Positions 1 to 10,092 of a DNA stretch of 28,236 bases are shown here, piece by piece. The notes below the pieces were generated by a model. The model did no database searches. It was given only the letters and a program-made list of their open reading frames with translations, and was not told the origin of the DNA. Location of the stretch: positions 2,426 through 30,661 of the forward strand of contig QKYT01000441.1 in assembly GCA_003550305.1 (NCBI GenBank). The letters are read 5' to 3'. Source of the stretch: Glomus cerebriforme. Lineage: Eukaryota; Glomeromycota; Glomeromycetes; Glomerales; Glomeraceae. Position 1 is the stretch's first letter. Each line of letters opens with the position of its first letter. The translations under genes and the position numbers were made by a program.

Positions 1-59
1 ATTTTTTTTAAAAAAAAAAATATTTGAAAAAAAAAAGTTGCTTAAAGTCAAAAATGAAG

Positions 60-911
60 GGTTCCAAGAGTTTTTGTTATGGTTCCTGATCAAAAAGATT
101 GGAAAAAACCAGCGTATGTAAATATTCTATTCAGATTCTTCTTTCAATTCAAATTTTATTTTTAACATTGATCAATTTAGAACATGGCTGTTCTCAAAAC
201 CTTTCCGTCTGTTATTTGTCTGCGAACATAAAGAACAATGGCACATCTATCCCAGATCAATCAGGCTATAAATTCCTCAATTCATTAAAAAATATGGACC
301 TTGGATAAATCTCTGGTATATAATAAACAAATTTTTTCGTGATATTTATAAATTATTATTAAATATCTTATAATTTTACAAATTTTGAAAATAGGTTAAG
401 AGCATTATCTGGTATTTTGGGAACTGTGACATCAAATATGTTTCCAAATGGTATTGCTGATATCCTATCGGCAATTTTTAATCTAACCGATAATTCTGAC
501 TTTATGCAATATTTCCAAGAAATTATTGATACGGTTGATATTGGTGTAAGAACTATAATTGATGAATGTCCTGACTTTAAACCTTTGAGTAGTGAAAGAA
601 ACATTCCTTGTAAAATGATAAATTCTACAGGACTTCGCGAACTTGAAAGTATGTAATTTATTCTTTTTTTTTTATTCGCCATTTTTTTCGTCTATTAATT
701 GATTTTTTTTGAATCAGGATTTCTCGATAAACATGAAAGTTCGGATCATTTTGGTGGATTAGTACAATGCGTCGAAGATGAAACTATGCACGAGCTGCTT
801 CTTAAAAGTCAATCAACTATTTCTAAACAAAATTTAAACTATAATATATCTATTGTTTTAAATTGTATGAGTCAAATCACTTCTTTAAAAGAATCATATT
901 ATATGGGATGA
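60..911 (+). pseudogene. Roco/COR-like fungal protein, 3' exons, frame-broken and cut by the window edge
   Basis: Four exons can be joined: 60-113, 181-315, 395-648 and 718-911, with GT..AG introns of 67, 79 and 69 nt (donor GTATGT at 114, acceptor CAG at 715-717). All four junctions keep one reading frame. The protein reads through VPRVFVMVPDQKDW, KPFRLLFVCEHKEQW, IPQFIKKYGPW and STGLRELERFLDKHES. This order resembles, from memory, the region after the GTPase in large fungal Roco-type proteins (PRLF..PD, FRLYFLCEC, F..KYG). A TAA at 269-271 breaks the frame inside exon 2. The expected residues IPDQSGYK lie in a neighbouring frame there, so two compensating small indels are likely. The 5' end lies outside the window. 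The last exon drifts at its end into sequence resembling the middle of F-box proteins. Being a remnant is well supported; the family name is tentative. Confidence 0.5.
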
Positions 912-929
912 CCGAATATAACTTTTGAT

Positions 930-1668
930 CTTTATCCTAAAGCAAAAGATTGCTTAAAAAATCTCATTTTAGTTCAAGCATTTCATCTGAATTTTTTTAT
1001 CAACCATCTCATAATGTTACAATATATTATCACTAAACTTATATGTTGAACAAGTTATTTCAAAAGGGTTAATAGACTTCATTTATAAACCCATTGACTA
1101 TCATCAAATTATTTAAATTTTCTTGAGCAGAAATTAAGATTTATAGATATACAGTAATTCCTTCATTATGATTTAAGCAAATTATGGTTTAATGGAACAA
1201 GACTAATGAAATTTATTACAAAATTCACAAATTTACAAGTACGTCAAATATATTTTTAAAAATGAAAATTTTGAAAAATTTACAAGATGATATACTTCCA
1301 TAATTACGAATATTCAAAATTCAATATTTAACTTTTAATGGAAAGAATTTAAAAGGATTGTATGTAAATTTAGATTATAGTCATAATGAGAATTGTAAGG
1401 TAAATTTTTGAATGAAAAAGAGGTATTGGATACGTTGGCAATATATTCACATAAAATAATTTATGAAATATTATTATATCATTTCAATGATAAGCCATCA
1501 AAATTACTTCTAGAAGAATTGCAATAGTTGGACAAATCGTATATCGCGAAATCACTTTCTTTAATTATTGTTAATGATGATAAGAGAGATAAAAGAGATC
1601 TAAATGATGATAATATGGAAATAATTAAAAGATATATTAATTTAGGAATTATTAAAGATTTAATGTAA
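930..1668 (+). pseudogene. Decayed C-terminal part of an F-box/LRR-like protein
   Basis: Translations on this strand give broken pieces typical of the C-terminal half of expanded Glomeromycotina F-box proteins. Examples are LQDDILP near 1285, a stretch beginning VLDTLAIYSHKIIYEILLYH from about 1421, and the tail SLSLIIVNDDK..DDNMEIIKRYINLGIIKDL ending at the TAA of 1666-1668. Several stops interrupt it, including a TAG directly after EELQ near 1526, and the frame changes between pieces, so no complete protein can be made. It follows the Roco-like remnant with no clear gap. This could be a chance junction after rearrangement or a decayed fusion. Confidence 0.5.
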
Positions 1669-2284
1669 TAAATTTCAGGGATTATGAGTATTTAATGTTT
1701 CAGCAGATTTTCTTTAAATAAAACTTTTTTTCTAACTTTATATTCGTTAAATTTTTTTTTATTGTTGTAACAATTTTATTTAATTTTAAATGCAATTTTT
1801 TAAAAAATATTTTTTATTGTAAAATTAAAATAAAAACAAGGTTTGACTTAAAGTTTTCTAATTTTTACCAAGGAAATCACCGAAGAGATTAATCATATAT
1901 GTATTCCCGTTATCGGACCGTATCACAAACTTTGTTATTAAAATTCGAAAAAAAAAATAAAAAAATCCTTACATATCGAAAAAAGTGTAAATATTCTTCG
2001 TTTTAATTAATTTAATAATTTCAAATTGGATAAAAAATTTTTTTTAAAAAAATAATTTTATGATATTTCATTTTAAGTATTTTAAGTTATTTGTAATTAA
2101 TACTTTCTAAACGATGTAAGTTTAACTGCTGCTCAAGAGAAATAAGTACAACGAACATAGTATTATTATTTTTTTTTACTATTAATGGATAAGAAACTAC
2201 ATTATTAGTAGGTAACTCTGTGATTTATTTGGAAAACGAAAAAAATTGAGCGTAGAATTTAATTACCTTGATAATTTAATCTAT
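1669..2284. other. Non-coding AT-rich spacer
   Basis: The stretch between the F-box remnant and the kinase 3' end has many A and T runs. I see no credible open frame or strong repeat in it. It should hold the 3' untranslated region of the minus-strand kinase, but no clear polyadenylation signal stands out in such AT-rich sequence. Confidence 0.5.
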
Positions 2285-3879
2285 TTATTTAAGTTTAGTA
2301 AAATCAATAGGCTCTATGGATTCTACAAAATAAAAAAAATTAACCAATATTACATTATTTTAAATCATAACAAATAGTTTTAATTACCTGAAAATCCTGC
2401 ATTTTTTGGTTCTGGTAAATTATTAAAATTCAATAGTCTACTTGTATAAACAGCTTGAGAATGTGTAGTATACGTAAGTTCAGTATTATCTGATTTTGTA
2501 AATGATGCTTGTTTTTTATTAAATTCATCCGCTTCTTTAATTTGTTTATAAATTTCACTATCTATTTCATTAGAATCGATACTATACCACCATTGACAAA
2601 ATGTAATTCCTAAATATTCTGCAGTTGGTCTTTTTGATGGATCCGCATCTACACATTNTTTAGCTATATCACTTATTAATTGAGGGACTTTAATATTAAA
2701 ACTTGGTCTNAGTCCATGACAGATTTTTATTGCTAAAAACTCTTNATGAGCCATATCATGATAAGGAGGTAATCCATTAATTACTTCATATATAATGATT
2801 CCAAAACTATAAACATCACTTTCTTTTGTATATTGTTTTCCACTTAAAACTTCAGGAGCTACATACGGCAATACTCCATAAATTTTTTTATTTTTGTTGC
2901 ATTCTTCATTTGCTGGTTTACATAATCCTAAATCAGTAATTCTGTTACGAATAGATGAAGTATCACTACTTAATATATTACCACTATGAAAATCCTGATG
3001 AGTTAATCCCTTTTCATGAATATCCCTAAGACCATATGCAATATCACATAAAATATGAATTTTATGGTACCAGCGTAATGTGTTGAAATTTTCATTTAAT
3101 TTTTGTCTTAAATTACCATTCTCTGCATAATCCATTACCATCATAAAATCACCGGATTCAGGGTCTTTAGTAATGCCATAAAGTTTAATGATCCGCTTTG
3201 AATTATTCATTTTCAAGTGTGAATTTATCTAATAGTAATACAAAGTAAAAAATTAGTTTCCATTTGAAGTATTGATTAAAATTATGCATTAAAAATTTTA
3301 AAATATTACCTCATTTAAAAATTCCAATGTTATATCTTTTGAATTATTTAAACTTTTTAAAGCAACAGTCATATAATCTTTTTTATAATGCTTTTCTCTA
3401 TTCCATCGATTATTTTTATAATTCCAATAATCTATTGGTCCGTCCTTCCAATTTGCTTTATATATTTTTCCAAAACCTCCCTTCGTAATATATTCGATAT
3501 TTTCAAAATTATCATACTCAATCCATTCTAATTTTTCATATTGATTTTTTGCATTAAGCTGAGATTCTTGTATTAATTTATCAACATTAGAATTTCCACT
3601 GGTCCAATTTTTGAAATTTTGTTGAAAATGTTTAGTGTTACATGATTGACACCACCATTTAAAACCAGTGTTTGGTTGTTTACATTCTTTACATAAACCA
3701 TAATCTTTATAACGTTTTTTTAATTCTTCATTTAATATTAGTTTATCAATTAACAATTTTTGTTCTTCGGTTAATTTATAATAGACAAAATCCTTTATTT
3801 GTTCAAATACATCGTCACTGAGATATTTTTGCTCACTTTGGTGTTTATTAAAATGAAAAAAGTTTTTTACGAAATCCAT
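2285..3879 (-). CDS. Tyrosine-kinase-like protein kinase with N-terminal Cys4 motif, three exons
   Basis: Exons 3879-3310, 3228-2388 and 2322-2285 join in frame (570+841+38 nt) to 482 residues. Introns are 3309-3229 (GTAATA..TAG) and 2387-2323 (GTAATT..TAG). Residues 1-60 are charged and helical. C63-x2-C66 and C77-x2-C80 form a small zinc-ribbon-like motif. The kinase domain runs from about residue 127 to 410: glycine loop GGFGKIY at 134-140, VALK lysine K175, likely helix-C glutamate E190, catalytic loop HQDFHSGN with D269 and N274, DLG at 289-291 and APE at 314-316. The tail ends SESIEPIDFTKLK. The catalytic loop is HQD, not HRD, so this is a non-RD kinase; the acting Lys, Asp and Asn are kept, so it is probably active. 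Three N bases (2658, 2710, 2745) leave three codons undetermined. Such kinases number in the hundreds in R. irregularis; their substrates are unknown. Confidence 0.9.
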
Positions 3880-3934
3880 AATGTGATATTTTAACAGGTA
3901 ATACTAATGATTCTAAGTTTAGAAATGTGGTAAA

Positions 3935-3937
3935 TTT

Positions 3938-3970
<33 letters not shown>
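3935..3970. repeat. T10-A26 homopolymer tract
   Basis: Ten T bases are followed directly by about 26 A bases, roughly 55 bp upstream of the kinase start on the minus strand. It may act as a nucleosome-excluding promoter tract. Its exact length is unreliable in any assembly. Confidence 0.8.
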
Positions 3971-3976
<6 letters not shown>

Positions 3977-4806
3977 ATAAATTACCGTAGAAGTTCAAAC
4001 AATATTTATGCAGGAGAATTTGTGTAACAAATCAGAAAGATTTACATACGGGCGCACTACATAATTATAAGCTATTTTTCTTTTGCTTAATAAACGCAAA
4101 GTGTTTGGCTGGCATTATCTAAAAAAAGGAGAAGATCTGTAAGATCGACCGATATTAAATTTTGTTTTTTTTATTTATCTGTTATGATTTGACGTAAACT
4201 AGTCAAAGAATAACTAATTACTCCAGAATTTATAATTTGTTTATTAAAATCAAAAATCAAAATTCATTGTAATTAAAGTTTATAATAATAAAAAAAATGT
4301 AGTATATAATCATAAAATTTCAAGATTTTCCATGAGTAATGAGTATAAATAGCGATATTAAAAAACTAAACAGTTAGTTTATAACGAATTATGAAATCAT
4401 TTAATCATAAATAAATTAAGTATATATAGAGAACATCCTGCTTTTTAAACAAAGTATTGTATTATATTTTTCAAAAGTAAAAAAAAAATTTTAACGATTT
4501 GGATTTCTAATTAAATGTTACTAATAACCCAGACATTTTGCTAAATCCACATTTTTTTTAAAAAAAAATGCATTTTTCTAAAATGTTAAAATTTTTGGTT
4601 TTTAAAAATGAGATAAAAAAAAAGAATAAAAAACATATATATATTAATGCATCTTATTTGTTAATCGGTTGGTGATGCGTCAGTTATCGCTTATATTTGA
4701 GAGATACAACATACTGTATATACAAAAATTTACTTTTATTAAAATTAAAAAAAAAATGATCCCATTTAATAATGTAGTTCGTTCATTGAAATCTTATTTT
4801 AAACTG
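3971..4806. other. Kinase upstream region, no gene seen
   Basis: No convincing coding sequence is present. The short frame at 4669-4857 has no gene-like content and lies opposite the Cys4 remnant. An 18-nt block at 4107-4124 (GGCTGGCATTATCTAAAA) recurs with one mismatch at 26871-26888. Confidence 0.5.
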
Positions 4807-5035
4807 TTAAGAATTGCAATTTTGACACCAATCATCACTCATCAGTACATTATTTAGTTGTTGTTTACATTCAGGACAATCCATATTCTTGATTAAGTAT
4901 TTTTTTTTTAATGACTTACGGATATTATGAGCATATCGGCTTATTAATTATTAAAATGCATAACCATGTGACCATTGTACATCATATACAGTATGTCTAT
5001 CACTTGATTCCCCCTAAAAAAAATTACTAACTGTC
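4807..5035 (-). pseudogene. Relic with a kinase-type Cys4 zinc-ribbon motif
   Basis: Positions 4884-4807 on the minus strand encode a 25-residue frame with CPECKQQ and WCQNC. This matches the CKECKQP...WCQSC motif of the intact kinase at 2285-3879 (its residues 63-80). Upstream, short coding-like pieces can be read (DRHTVYDVQWSHGYAF, then LISRYAHNI), separated by stops. A GT..AG pair at 4919-4888 would make an intron of only 32 nt, too short to trust. I read this as the remains of a kinase-family 5' exon next to unidentified coding debris. Confidence 0.35.
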
Positions 5036-5138
5036 GCGTCAAACCAATCTCCTCCAAAGGTAAATTATGGAGTGTATTTGGCTTAATATTCTCTAAAATT
5101 ATAATTAATTATGTCATTTGTTATATATCTTAGGTAGT

Positions 5139-5755
5139 ATGAATCAATCTGTAATCTCTAACAGTATTGTTTCACCTCCAATAACTCCAACAACTACAAT
5201 TGATTCAAGAGATGTGTGCAGAAAATTATTTAAGAAAAAAGTGGATTAACAAGACATCTTAACATTGTTAAAAAAATACAATATTTCACGTTTAGATCTT
5301 AATATTTTGTCCGAAAATACTATATATCAATTCAAAGATATTTTAGTTTACAATATTCACAAGAAACTACCAAGGGGATATAAACAACTAGAAAAACAAA
5401 CAGTTTCAGTTCCTGCCGCCGAAAGTACCATATTCATTATTATTCAGCTAGAAAGGATATTTACAAGTGTATATTTCGTGGAGTTTTAGCAAATCAGGTA
5501 TTGGCAAATATTTTAGAAATGCCATCCGCCTTTGCCTTTACCTTTGATGTATATATAAAATAATAAGAAAAAAATACAGTAAAAGAAACTAATAAAAATA
5601 ATAAGCTATGTGAAGTATCTATAACAAAGAATAGACATCTAAATCATAATAAAAAAAATTCTTTACATTTATATCAGCATCTAGCAATTAATAATCATGG
5701 CCAAAAAATTAAATCAAAACTTCTATTTTATATGTGTAATGTCATGCATAATTAA
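5139..5755 (+). pseudogene. Unrecognised lineage-specific gene, decayed
   Basis: An ATG at 5139, just after a possible TAG acceptor at 5131-5133, opens a frame starting MNQSVISNSIVSPPITP. A single TAA at 5247-5249 interrupts it. It continues in the same frame with QDILTLLKKYNISRLDLN and IYQFKDILVYNIHKKLP. Near 5422 the good frame shifts by one base (RKYHIHYYSARKDIYK, FRGVLANQVLANILEMPSAF). It passes two adjacent TAA codons after DVYIK near 5560 and runs on to HLYQHLAINNHGQKIKSK and a TAA at 5753-5755. Amino-acid content stays gene-like for about 200 codons, so this was once a protein gene. I do not recognise the family. It may be the 5' part of the broken gene seen at 6228-6658. Confidence 0.45.
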
Positions 5756-5903
5756 GTACAGTATTATTCACAGGAAGTGCTGTCACATTCAGGGATTTAG
5801 GATATAGTACCATTTTGATGTATTCAAGGTAATACCCATTACCCAGAACCTGAACATGAACTCTTGTTAGACTAGTTACTGTTAATGCTTATATTTATAT
5901 GAT

Positions 5904-6080
5904 CGGTAGAGGCCTGCAACGGGCCAGGTCTGGGCTCAAAACCCAGCCCGGATCCAGCCCAGAATCCGGGTCCAGGCCAGCAGAAATTATTCTAAATCCA
6001 CCTGGGCTGAGTCTGGACCGGCATTTGATTTTTCATAAAATTTCCGGGCTGGTCCGGGTTCAAAAAGTAAACCCGGATTT
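5904..6080. repeat. GC-rich interspersed repeat island
   Basis: About 175 bp of GC-rich sequence in DNA that is otherwise about 75-80% AT. It is built from variations of CCCGG, GGGCTGG and CCAGCCC. It contains inverted pairs: TCTGGGCT (5929-5936) with AGCCCAGA (5956-5963), and CCGGGTT with AACCCGG around 6054-6076. An open frame through it (5899-6153) is compositional and not a gene. It is probably a dispersed repeat copy of SINE or MITE type lying between two parts of decayed genes. The class is not determined. Confidence 0.6.
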
Positions 6081-6227
6081 TTATAATTCCTTAAAAAAGG
6101 ACAATTTTTTTTTTGCCAACCTTATTGAAAAAAATTTGCCTTTTTTTTTGTGACATTTTTCAGTGTTTGATAAATATATATACGGTAATTTATTAATATT
6201 TATTTAATATTTCTAATTTTATTTTAG

Positions 6228-6658
6228 GAGGATGTGATTTTGATAAAAGACAGTGGGAAATTACAAATGTTTATGAAAAATACAATGTTCCAGATACTTA
6301 CCAAAATAAATCAGATTTAGCTCGATCAATATAAGTAGAAAAACAAGCTGGTAAATAATATTTTATTTAAACTCACTTATTAAATTATTTACATTAAATT
6401 TTTAGAAAGAAGACATAAAGGTGATAAATAATTCTTTATTATGCAAATTGGACTTTCACTTTTTTATCATATTTTAAGATGTTAAAGAAAATGCATCTGA
6501 AATTATTGATCTAGAGGAATTAGATAAGAATCCACATATTAAGCAACAGAAAAAAAATAAATAATCTGGAGCATAAAATGTTAAACATTCAAAAACATAG
6601 AAATGATAAAATTGAAAGAGAAATCATGTTGATTGAAAAGCAAAATCGCTTGTCAGGT
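6228..6658 (+). pseudogene. Multi-exon relic with acidic and coiled-coil segments
   Basis: After an acceptor ending at 6227 the frame reads CDFDKRQWEITNVYEKYNVP, then DTYQNKSDLARSI, a TAA, and VEKQA. Two GT..AG introns can be removed in phase (donors after VEKQA near 6351 and after RRHK near 6419), giving DVKENASEIIDLEELDKNPH. At an A8 run (6550-6557) the frame breaks; with one A fewer it continues INNLEHKMLNIQKHRNDKIE and REIMLIEKQNRLS to a likely donor near 6657. The last part is probably a coiled coil. Family unknown. It has one stop and one homopolymer shift, so it is either a young pseudogene or partly misassembled. Confidence 0.45.
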
Positions 6659-6660
6659 TT

Positions 6661-7200
6661 GTGAAATTTCATTTATGATATTTTTTTCATCAATATAATA
6701 TTTGTAATATTTATTCGTTAATCAAATAAAAAGATTTAAAGAATTTATTTGATTATAATTAAAATACTATAATATAAGTTTTATTATTGCCACAATAAAA
6801 ATAAGAGAAATATGGTATTTCTTTAGTCAGTAATCATATAACTAAATGCACAAAGTTAAATTATTTTAGTAAATTAATTAGGTAGATCATGAAAGTGAAA
6901 AAGTATATAAAGACCTTTTTTCCTAGTAGGTGGATGGGTAGTGAGGGATCTGGAAGGATGGTTTCTTAAAGTATTTTTTTTAAATATTTTTTTGTATAAT
7001 TATTTCTAAAAATTGAAGAAAAAATTTTTTTAATTTACAATTATTAATTATAGTTAATAAATTAATATTTATATCATAAATTTGTATTTCTTTATTTTAT
7101 TTTTTATATAAATTACATTTTTTTATTTTTTATTTTATTTTAACTTCAAATTTTCGTATTGATAAAAATTACATAATCTTATTAAATCACATGATTAAAT
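6661..7200. other. AT-rich spacer with one G-rich patch
   Basis: No open frame of interest. A short G-rich stretch at 6928-6961 (GGTGGATGGG..GAGGG..GGAAGGATGG) stands out against the AT background, about 20 bp after a TATATAAAG at 6904. No transcript can be assigned to it. Confidence 0.35.
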
Positions 7201-7201
7201 T

Positions 7202-7314
7202 AACTGTACTGTACAGTTAATTTTATAAAAATTCATACAGTACAGTATAGCACTTAGTATAATAATATACTGTATTGCATGAATTTTAATAAAATTTAAC
7301 CATACAGTACAGTT
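7202..7314. repeat. Hairpin element, about 50-bp inverted arms (MITE-like)
   Basis: The left arm (7202-7250) begins AACTGTACTGTACAG and the right arm (7265-7314) is its imperfect inverse, ending CATACAGTACAGTT. The arms match over about 50 bp with few mismatches, leaving a loop of about 15 bp. The tip repeats ACTGTACTGT, itself palindromic. Such a near-perfect hairpin suggests a foldback MITE or a compact DNA-transposon derivative. Confidence 0.7.
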
Positions 7315-7416
7315 GGGTATACACATAAACTGTTGTACAATAAAATATGATTTCTATTTACCTATTAGTTTCTTCAGCCACAACTCAATTATTAATTTGG
7401 AAAAAAATACCATATA

Positions 7417-7924
7417 CAGATGGATACCAAAATTATGCGGACACATGATTATCCCATCATCCAGTGATCCGAATTTGGCAACTAAAGGTTCATTGGATAC
7501 GTCTCATCATGACGAGTCGAATGGTAGTTAACTCATGTCTCTAGATTGATAAATCACGAGATAATTGCCAGAACATCCAATTTTTCTTAAATTAAAAATT
7601 TTGACCAGAACATGTTTATGACGTTATTTTGCCATCAGTCATTCAAATTTGATGAATAAAGACTCATTGGATCCATATCATTTAGACGAATCAAATGGTG
7701 ACTAGATCATATCTTCAGGATCAATAGATGCGAAGATATATTTAAAAAACATATTTTGACATTTTAACAATTATCTCATAATCTATCGATGATAGAGCGA
7801 TGAGCTGACCGCCATTCGATTCGTATTAATGAGACAAAATCCAATAAGTCTTTATTCATAAAATTTGAATCACTGGATAGTGAGATAATCACAAGTGTCC
7901 GGATACTTTTGGTATCCATCTGTA
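7417..7924. mobile_element. Non-autonomous Tc1/mariner-type element with TA target duplication
   Basis: The ends are inverted copies. The left starts TACAGATGGATACCAAAA (7417) and the right ends with its inverse at 7924, and the match continues with near-identical TAT-CGGACAC and TGATTATC-CA blocks. A TA dinucleotide flanks each end (7415-7416 and 7925-7926), the hallmark of Tc1/mariner insertion. The element is 508 bp and carries no transposase. Inside are three related units of about 100 bp: two direct (about 7460-7560 and 7637-7737) and one inverted (about 7780-7882). They share a TTCATTGGAT-type block and a GA-TCGAATGG-type block. It is therefore a deletion derivative or composite with long subterminal repeats. 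Confidence 0.75.
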
Positions 7925-8030
7925 TATTACTTCCCATAACTAAAATTAATGATCATTTATTACTATTTTGGATTGAGTAATGTAATAGTTACTATATATA
8001 ATTACTATTATACACAAACTTTCCTATAGA

Positions 8031-9327
8031 AGAGTCACACATCTTATTAAAGACGTTTAATTTATCAGATGAGGTAAAGTTTTTTCTTTTAAAGAATAGC
8101 ATTCCTATAAACAAAATTATAAAGCTAAATTATTTATTTTCTAGTTATGGAGTTACATAAAAATCTTGTCAAAGAAGAGCGAATTTTCAAGGTTTCTGTA
8201 CAAAACCTTTCTAAAGCCGTACTAATATATCTAGTATATTATTATTTTTTTTTACATAATTGTTGACTAAAATTTCTGTACAATACTTCAGAAAGAACAG
8301 ATAGGAGAAACAGCGATATCTGCAACAACTGAACAGGAATCCATGATGGATAGAAGTGGAAATAGATGGTATGAGGTTTCCAGCAAGTACAATGGTAGCT
8401 CTCAAGAAACAAACAAAATATCTATTCAAACATCTAAATCAACTGTCAACTTGGATAACACTCTTAGAGAGAAATCCTATGTATCATCTCGCAGCATTAA
8501 CCATTTCTTTAAAATCAGACCATCAGAGATACCATCAGAAGGTAAAGAAGATTTCATTTGGAGCATTATTGATAGGTTCCTAAAAACCAAAACTAAAAGT
8601 TATTGAGTTTTTGATAGGATTTCGACACAGCAAACTAGCGCATGCTTCCACGGAATGCGAATGGAAATCTGTTGATACAATTGGAACTCTAGAATTACAG
8701 CAACCGTGCCAAAACTAGTGTGTGACTTCAGTTATCCCTGTGAAGGCAAGACCCTCCAATAAGGATGCATACAATTTTAACAGAAATACAACAAACAATG
8801 TTATCATGCAAGAATTGTCAGCTAACAATAAAGCACAATACGAAAAAGATCCGCCTACACTTCTTAAATTATTAAAAAATAAATATCCATTTTATGATGA
8901 GACGAACAAAAATATTCTGTATGATTATGAGATTAAGAGATTTGCCACACTTTATTGTATTACCAATTTTTGCCTTGTGCTTTCATGTTATGATTTAATT
9001 TTCTGGTTAAAAGACTCTGATGGCGTTATCTATATATGGTCTCGTACAGATGGAATGATGATACGTGGAGGATGTGATATGAAAGAGGCTCTGATAAACT
9101 TTCTCTTTCACCAGAAAATCTTTGCTACATTGAAGATTACACCCTTGAATTGTTACCAGTGAAAAAAGCTAAAGAAGAAGCTAATAAATGGTATGAAGAG
9201 AATAAAAATACTGCAATTAAATATGTGATAACTGATGAATTACCTAAAACCATTAGAAGAAAAAAAGAAAGGATCAAATAAAGGTGGAAAACAAAAGAAG
9301 CGAAAAAAAAGAAAAAATAAATATTAA
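8031..9327 (+). pseudogene. Decayed glomeromycete-specific gene of unknown function, lysine-rich C-terminus
   Basis: Coding-like pieces follow one another on the plus strand: HILLKTFNLSDE (to about 8089), LWSYIKILSKKSEFSRFLYK after an acceptor at 8145, and QKEQIGETAISATTEQES with MDRSGNRWYEVSSKYNG from 8293. A neighbouring frame reads VIEFLIGFRHSKLAHASTEC up to the open 8722-9162 stretch. That stretch gives YEKDPPTLLKLLKNKYPFYD, CYDLIFWLKDSDGVIYIWSR and MIRGGCDMKEALINFLFH. The frame then shifts to ENLCYIEDYTLELLPVKK and KWYEENKNTAIKYVITDELP, and shifts once more into a lysine-rich tail ending at the TAA of 9325-9327. At least two stops (TAA 8581-8583 and a TAG near 8716) and two or more shifts break it. 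The layout (acidic core, HxENLC block, basic tail) recalls hypothetical proteins common in R. irregularis. No function is known to me. Confidence 0.45.
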
Positions 9328-10092
9328 TTGTTTTCACCTTCTCAAATAATGCAGAAATTATTTGATTTATTTACCATTTATTTTATAGTTTTATAGTGTT
9401 TGTTTTGTTTAGCTTAATTAATGTTTTTAATTAATATAAATAAAGATATACGCGAATTTAAACACCCAAAGCCTAATATGGCAAAAATTTTATGTAATAT
9501 AATATATTAATAGTGATTCTTTTGTAATTAAGAAAAATTAAGTAAAATATGTATGAAATTCTTTCAAGTACAAGTTTATCATACACCAGATTGTCCATTA
9601 CCTAATTTTCACTGTATCTCCCAGATCTGTAGTATAAATTCATTAGCAAGAGATAAAAAATAAAATAGTCTCACAGGAACCACTACCCATTATACTTCAT
9701 TTTTGTAATACCATTCTGTACTATAACCAAGGTTCATTAGTCTGCATTATAGTTTCATATATTGCATCTGATTTAATATTGTTATCAGATTATCACATCA
9801 TAGGTGCAAATTTTCACGATTAAAAAATCACATGAGTACTCAAGTGAAACTAAAAATAAACATTTCAAGGGTATCCACCTAAACACTTTTTACTGAAGTT
9901 CTTTTTCTTCTTAGTAAATTTATCTTTATTTAATCTTAAGTCAAGATGCCATGATATTACATAGTGGTTATAAAAAACCATATCATTTTGTCACAATTAG
10001 TGTTGTATACATAAAAAATTTTTTATTGATACATGCGAAAAATAAATACATGCCCTAGTATATGACTAAATTCTATCCTATGATCTGTGTGC
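9328..10092. other. Spacer with faint coding debris
   Basis: No gene can be supported. On the minus strand a few gene-like words appear (for example LRLNKDKFTKKKKNFSKK near 9870-9945), but stops and shifts are too dense to define a relic. Confidence 0.35.

Noticed and set aside
368..682. Minus-strand 104-codon open frame
   Set aside because: It lies opposite the exon 395-648 of the Roco-like remnant and has no family-like sequence; taken as a shadow.
4669..4857. Plus-strand 62-codon frame
   Set aside because: Low-complexity Ile/Lys-rich translation lying opposite the Cys4 relic.
5904..6080. Bacterial or contaminant origin of the GC-rich patch
   Set aside because: Too short, repetitive, and blending into AT-rich sequence on both sides; a dispersed repeat is simpler.
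5899..6153. 84-codon open frame rich in Pro, Gly and Arg
   Set aside because: It is produced by the GC-rich repeat island; the composition changes abruptly at its end.
6928..6961. Possible G-quadruplex
   Set aside because: The G runs are mostly only two bases long; support is too weak to annotate as a functional element.
7313..7531. 72-codon open frame
   Set aside because: It runs across the end of the Tc1/mariner-type element and has no gene-like content.
5139..9327. Possibility that TAA, TAG or TGA are read as amino acids here, which would rescue the relics
   Set aside because: The intact kinase and BTB-TLDc genes use ordinary stops at family-typical ends, and the relics also carry frameshifts that recoding cannot repair.
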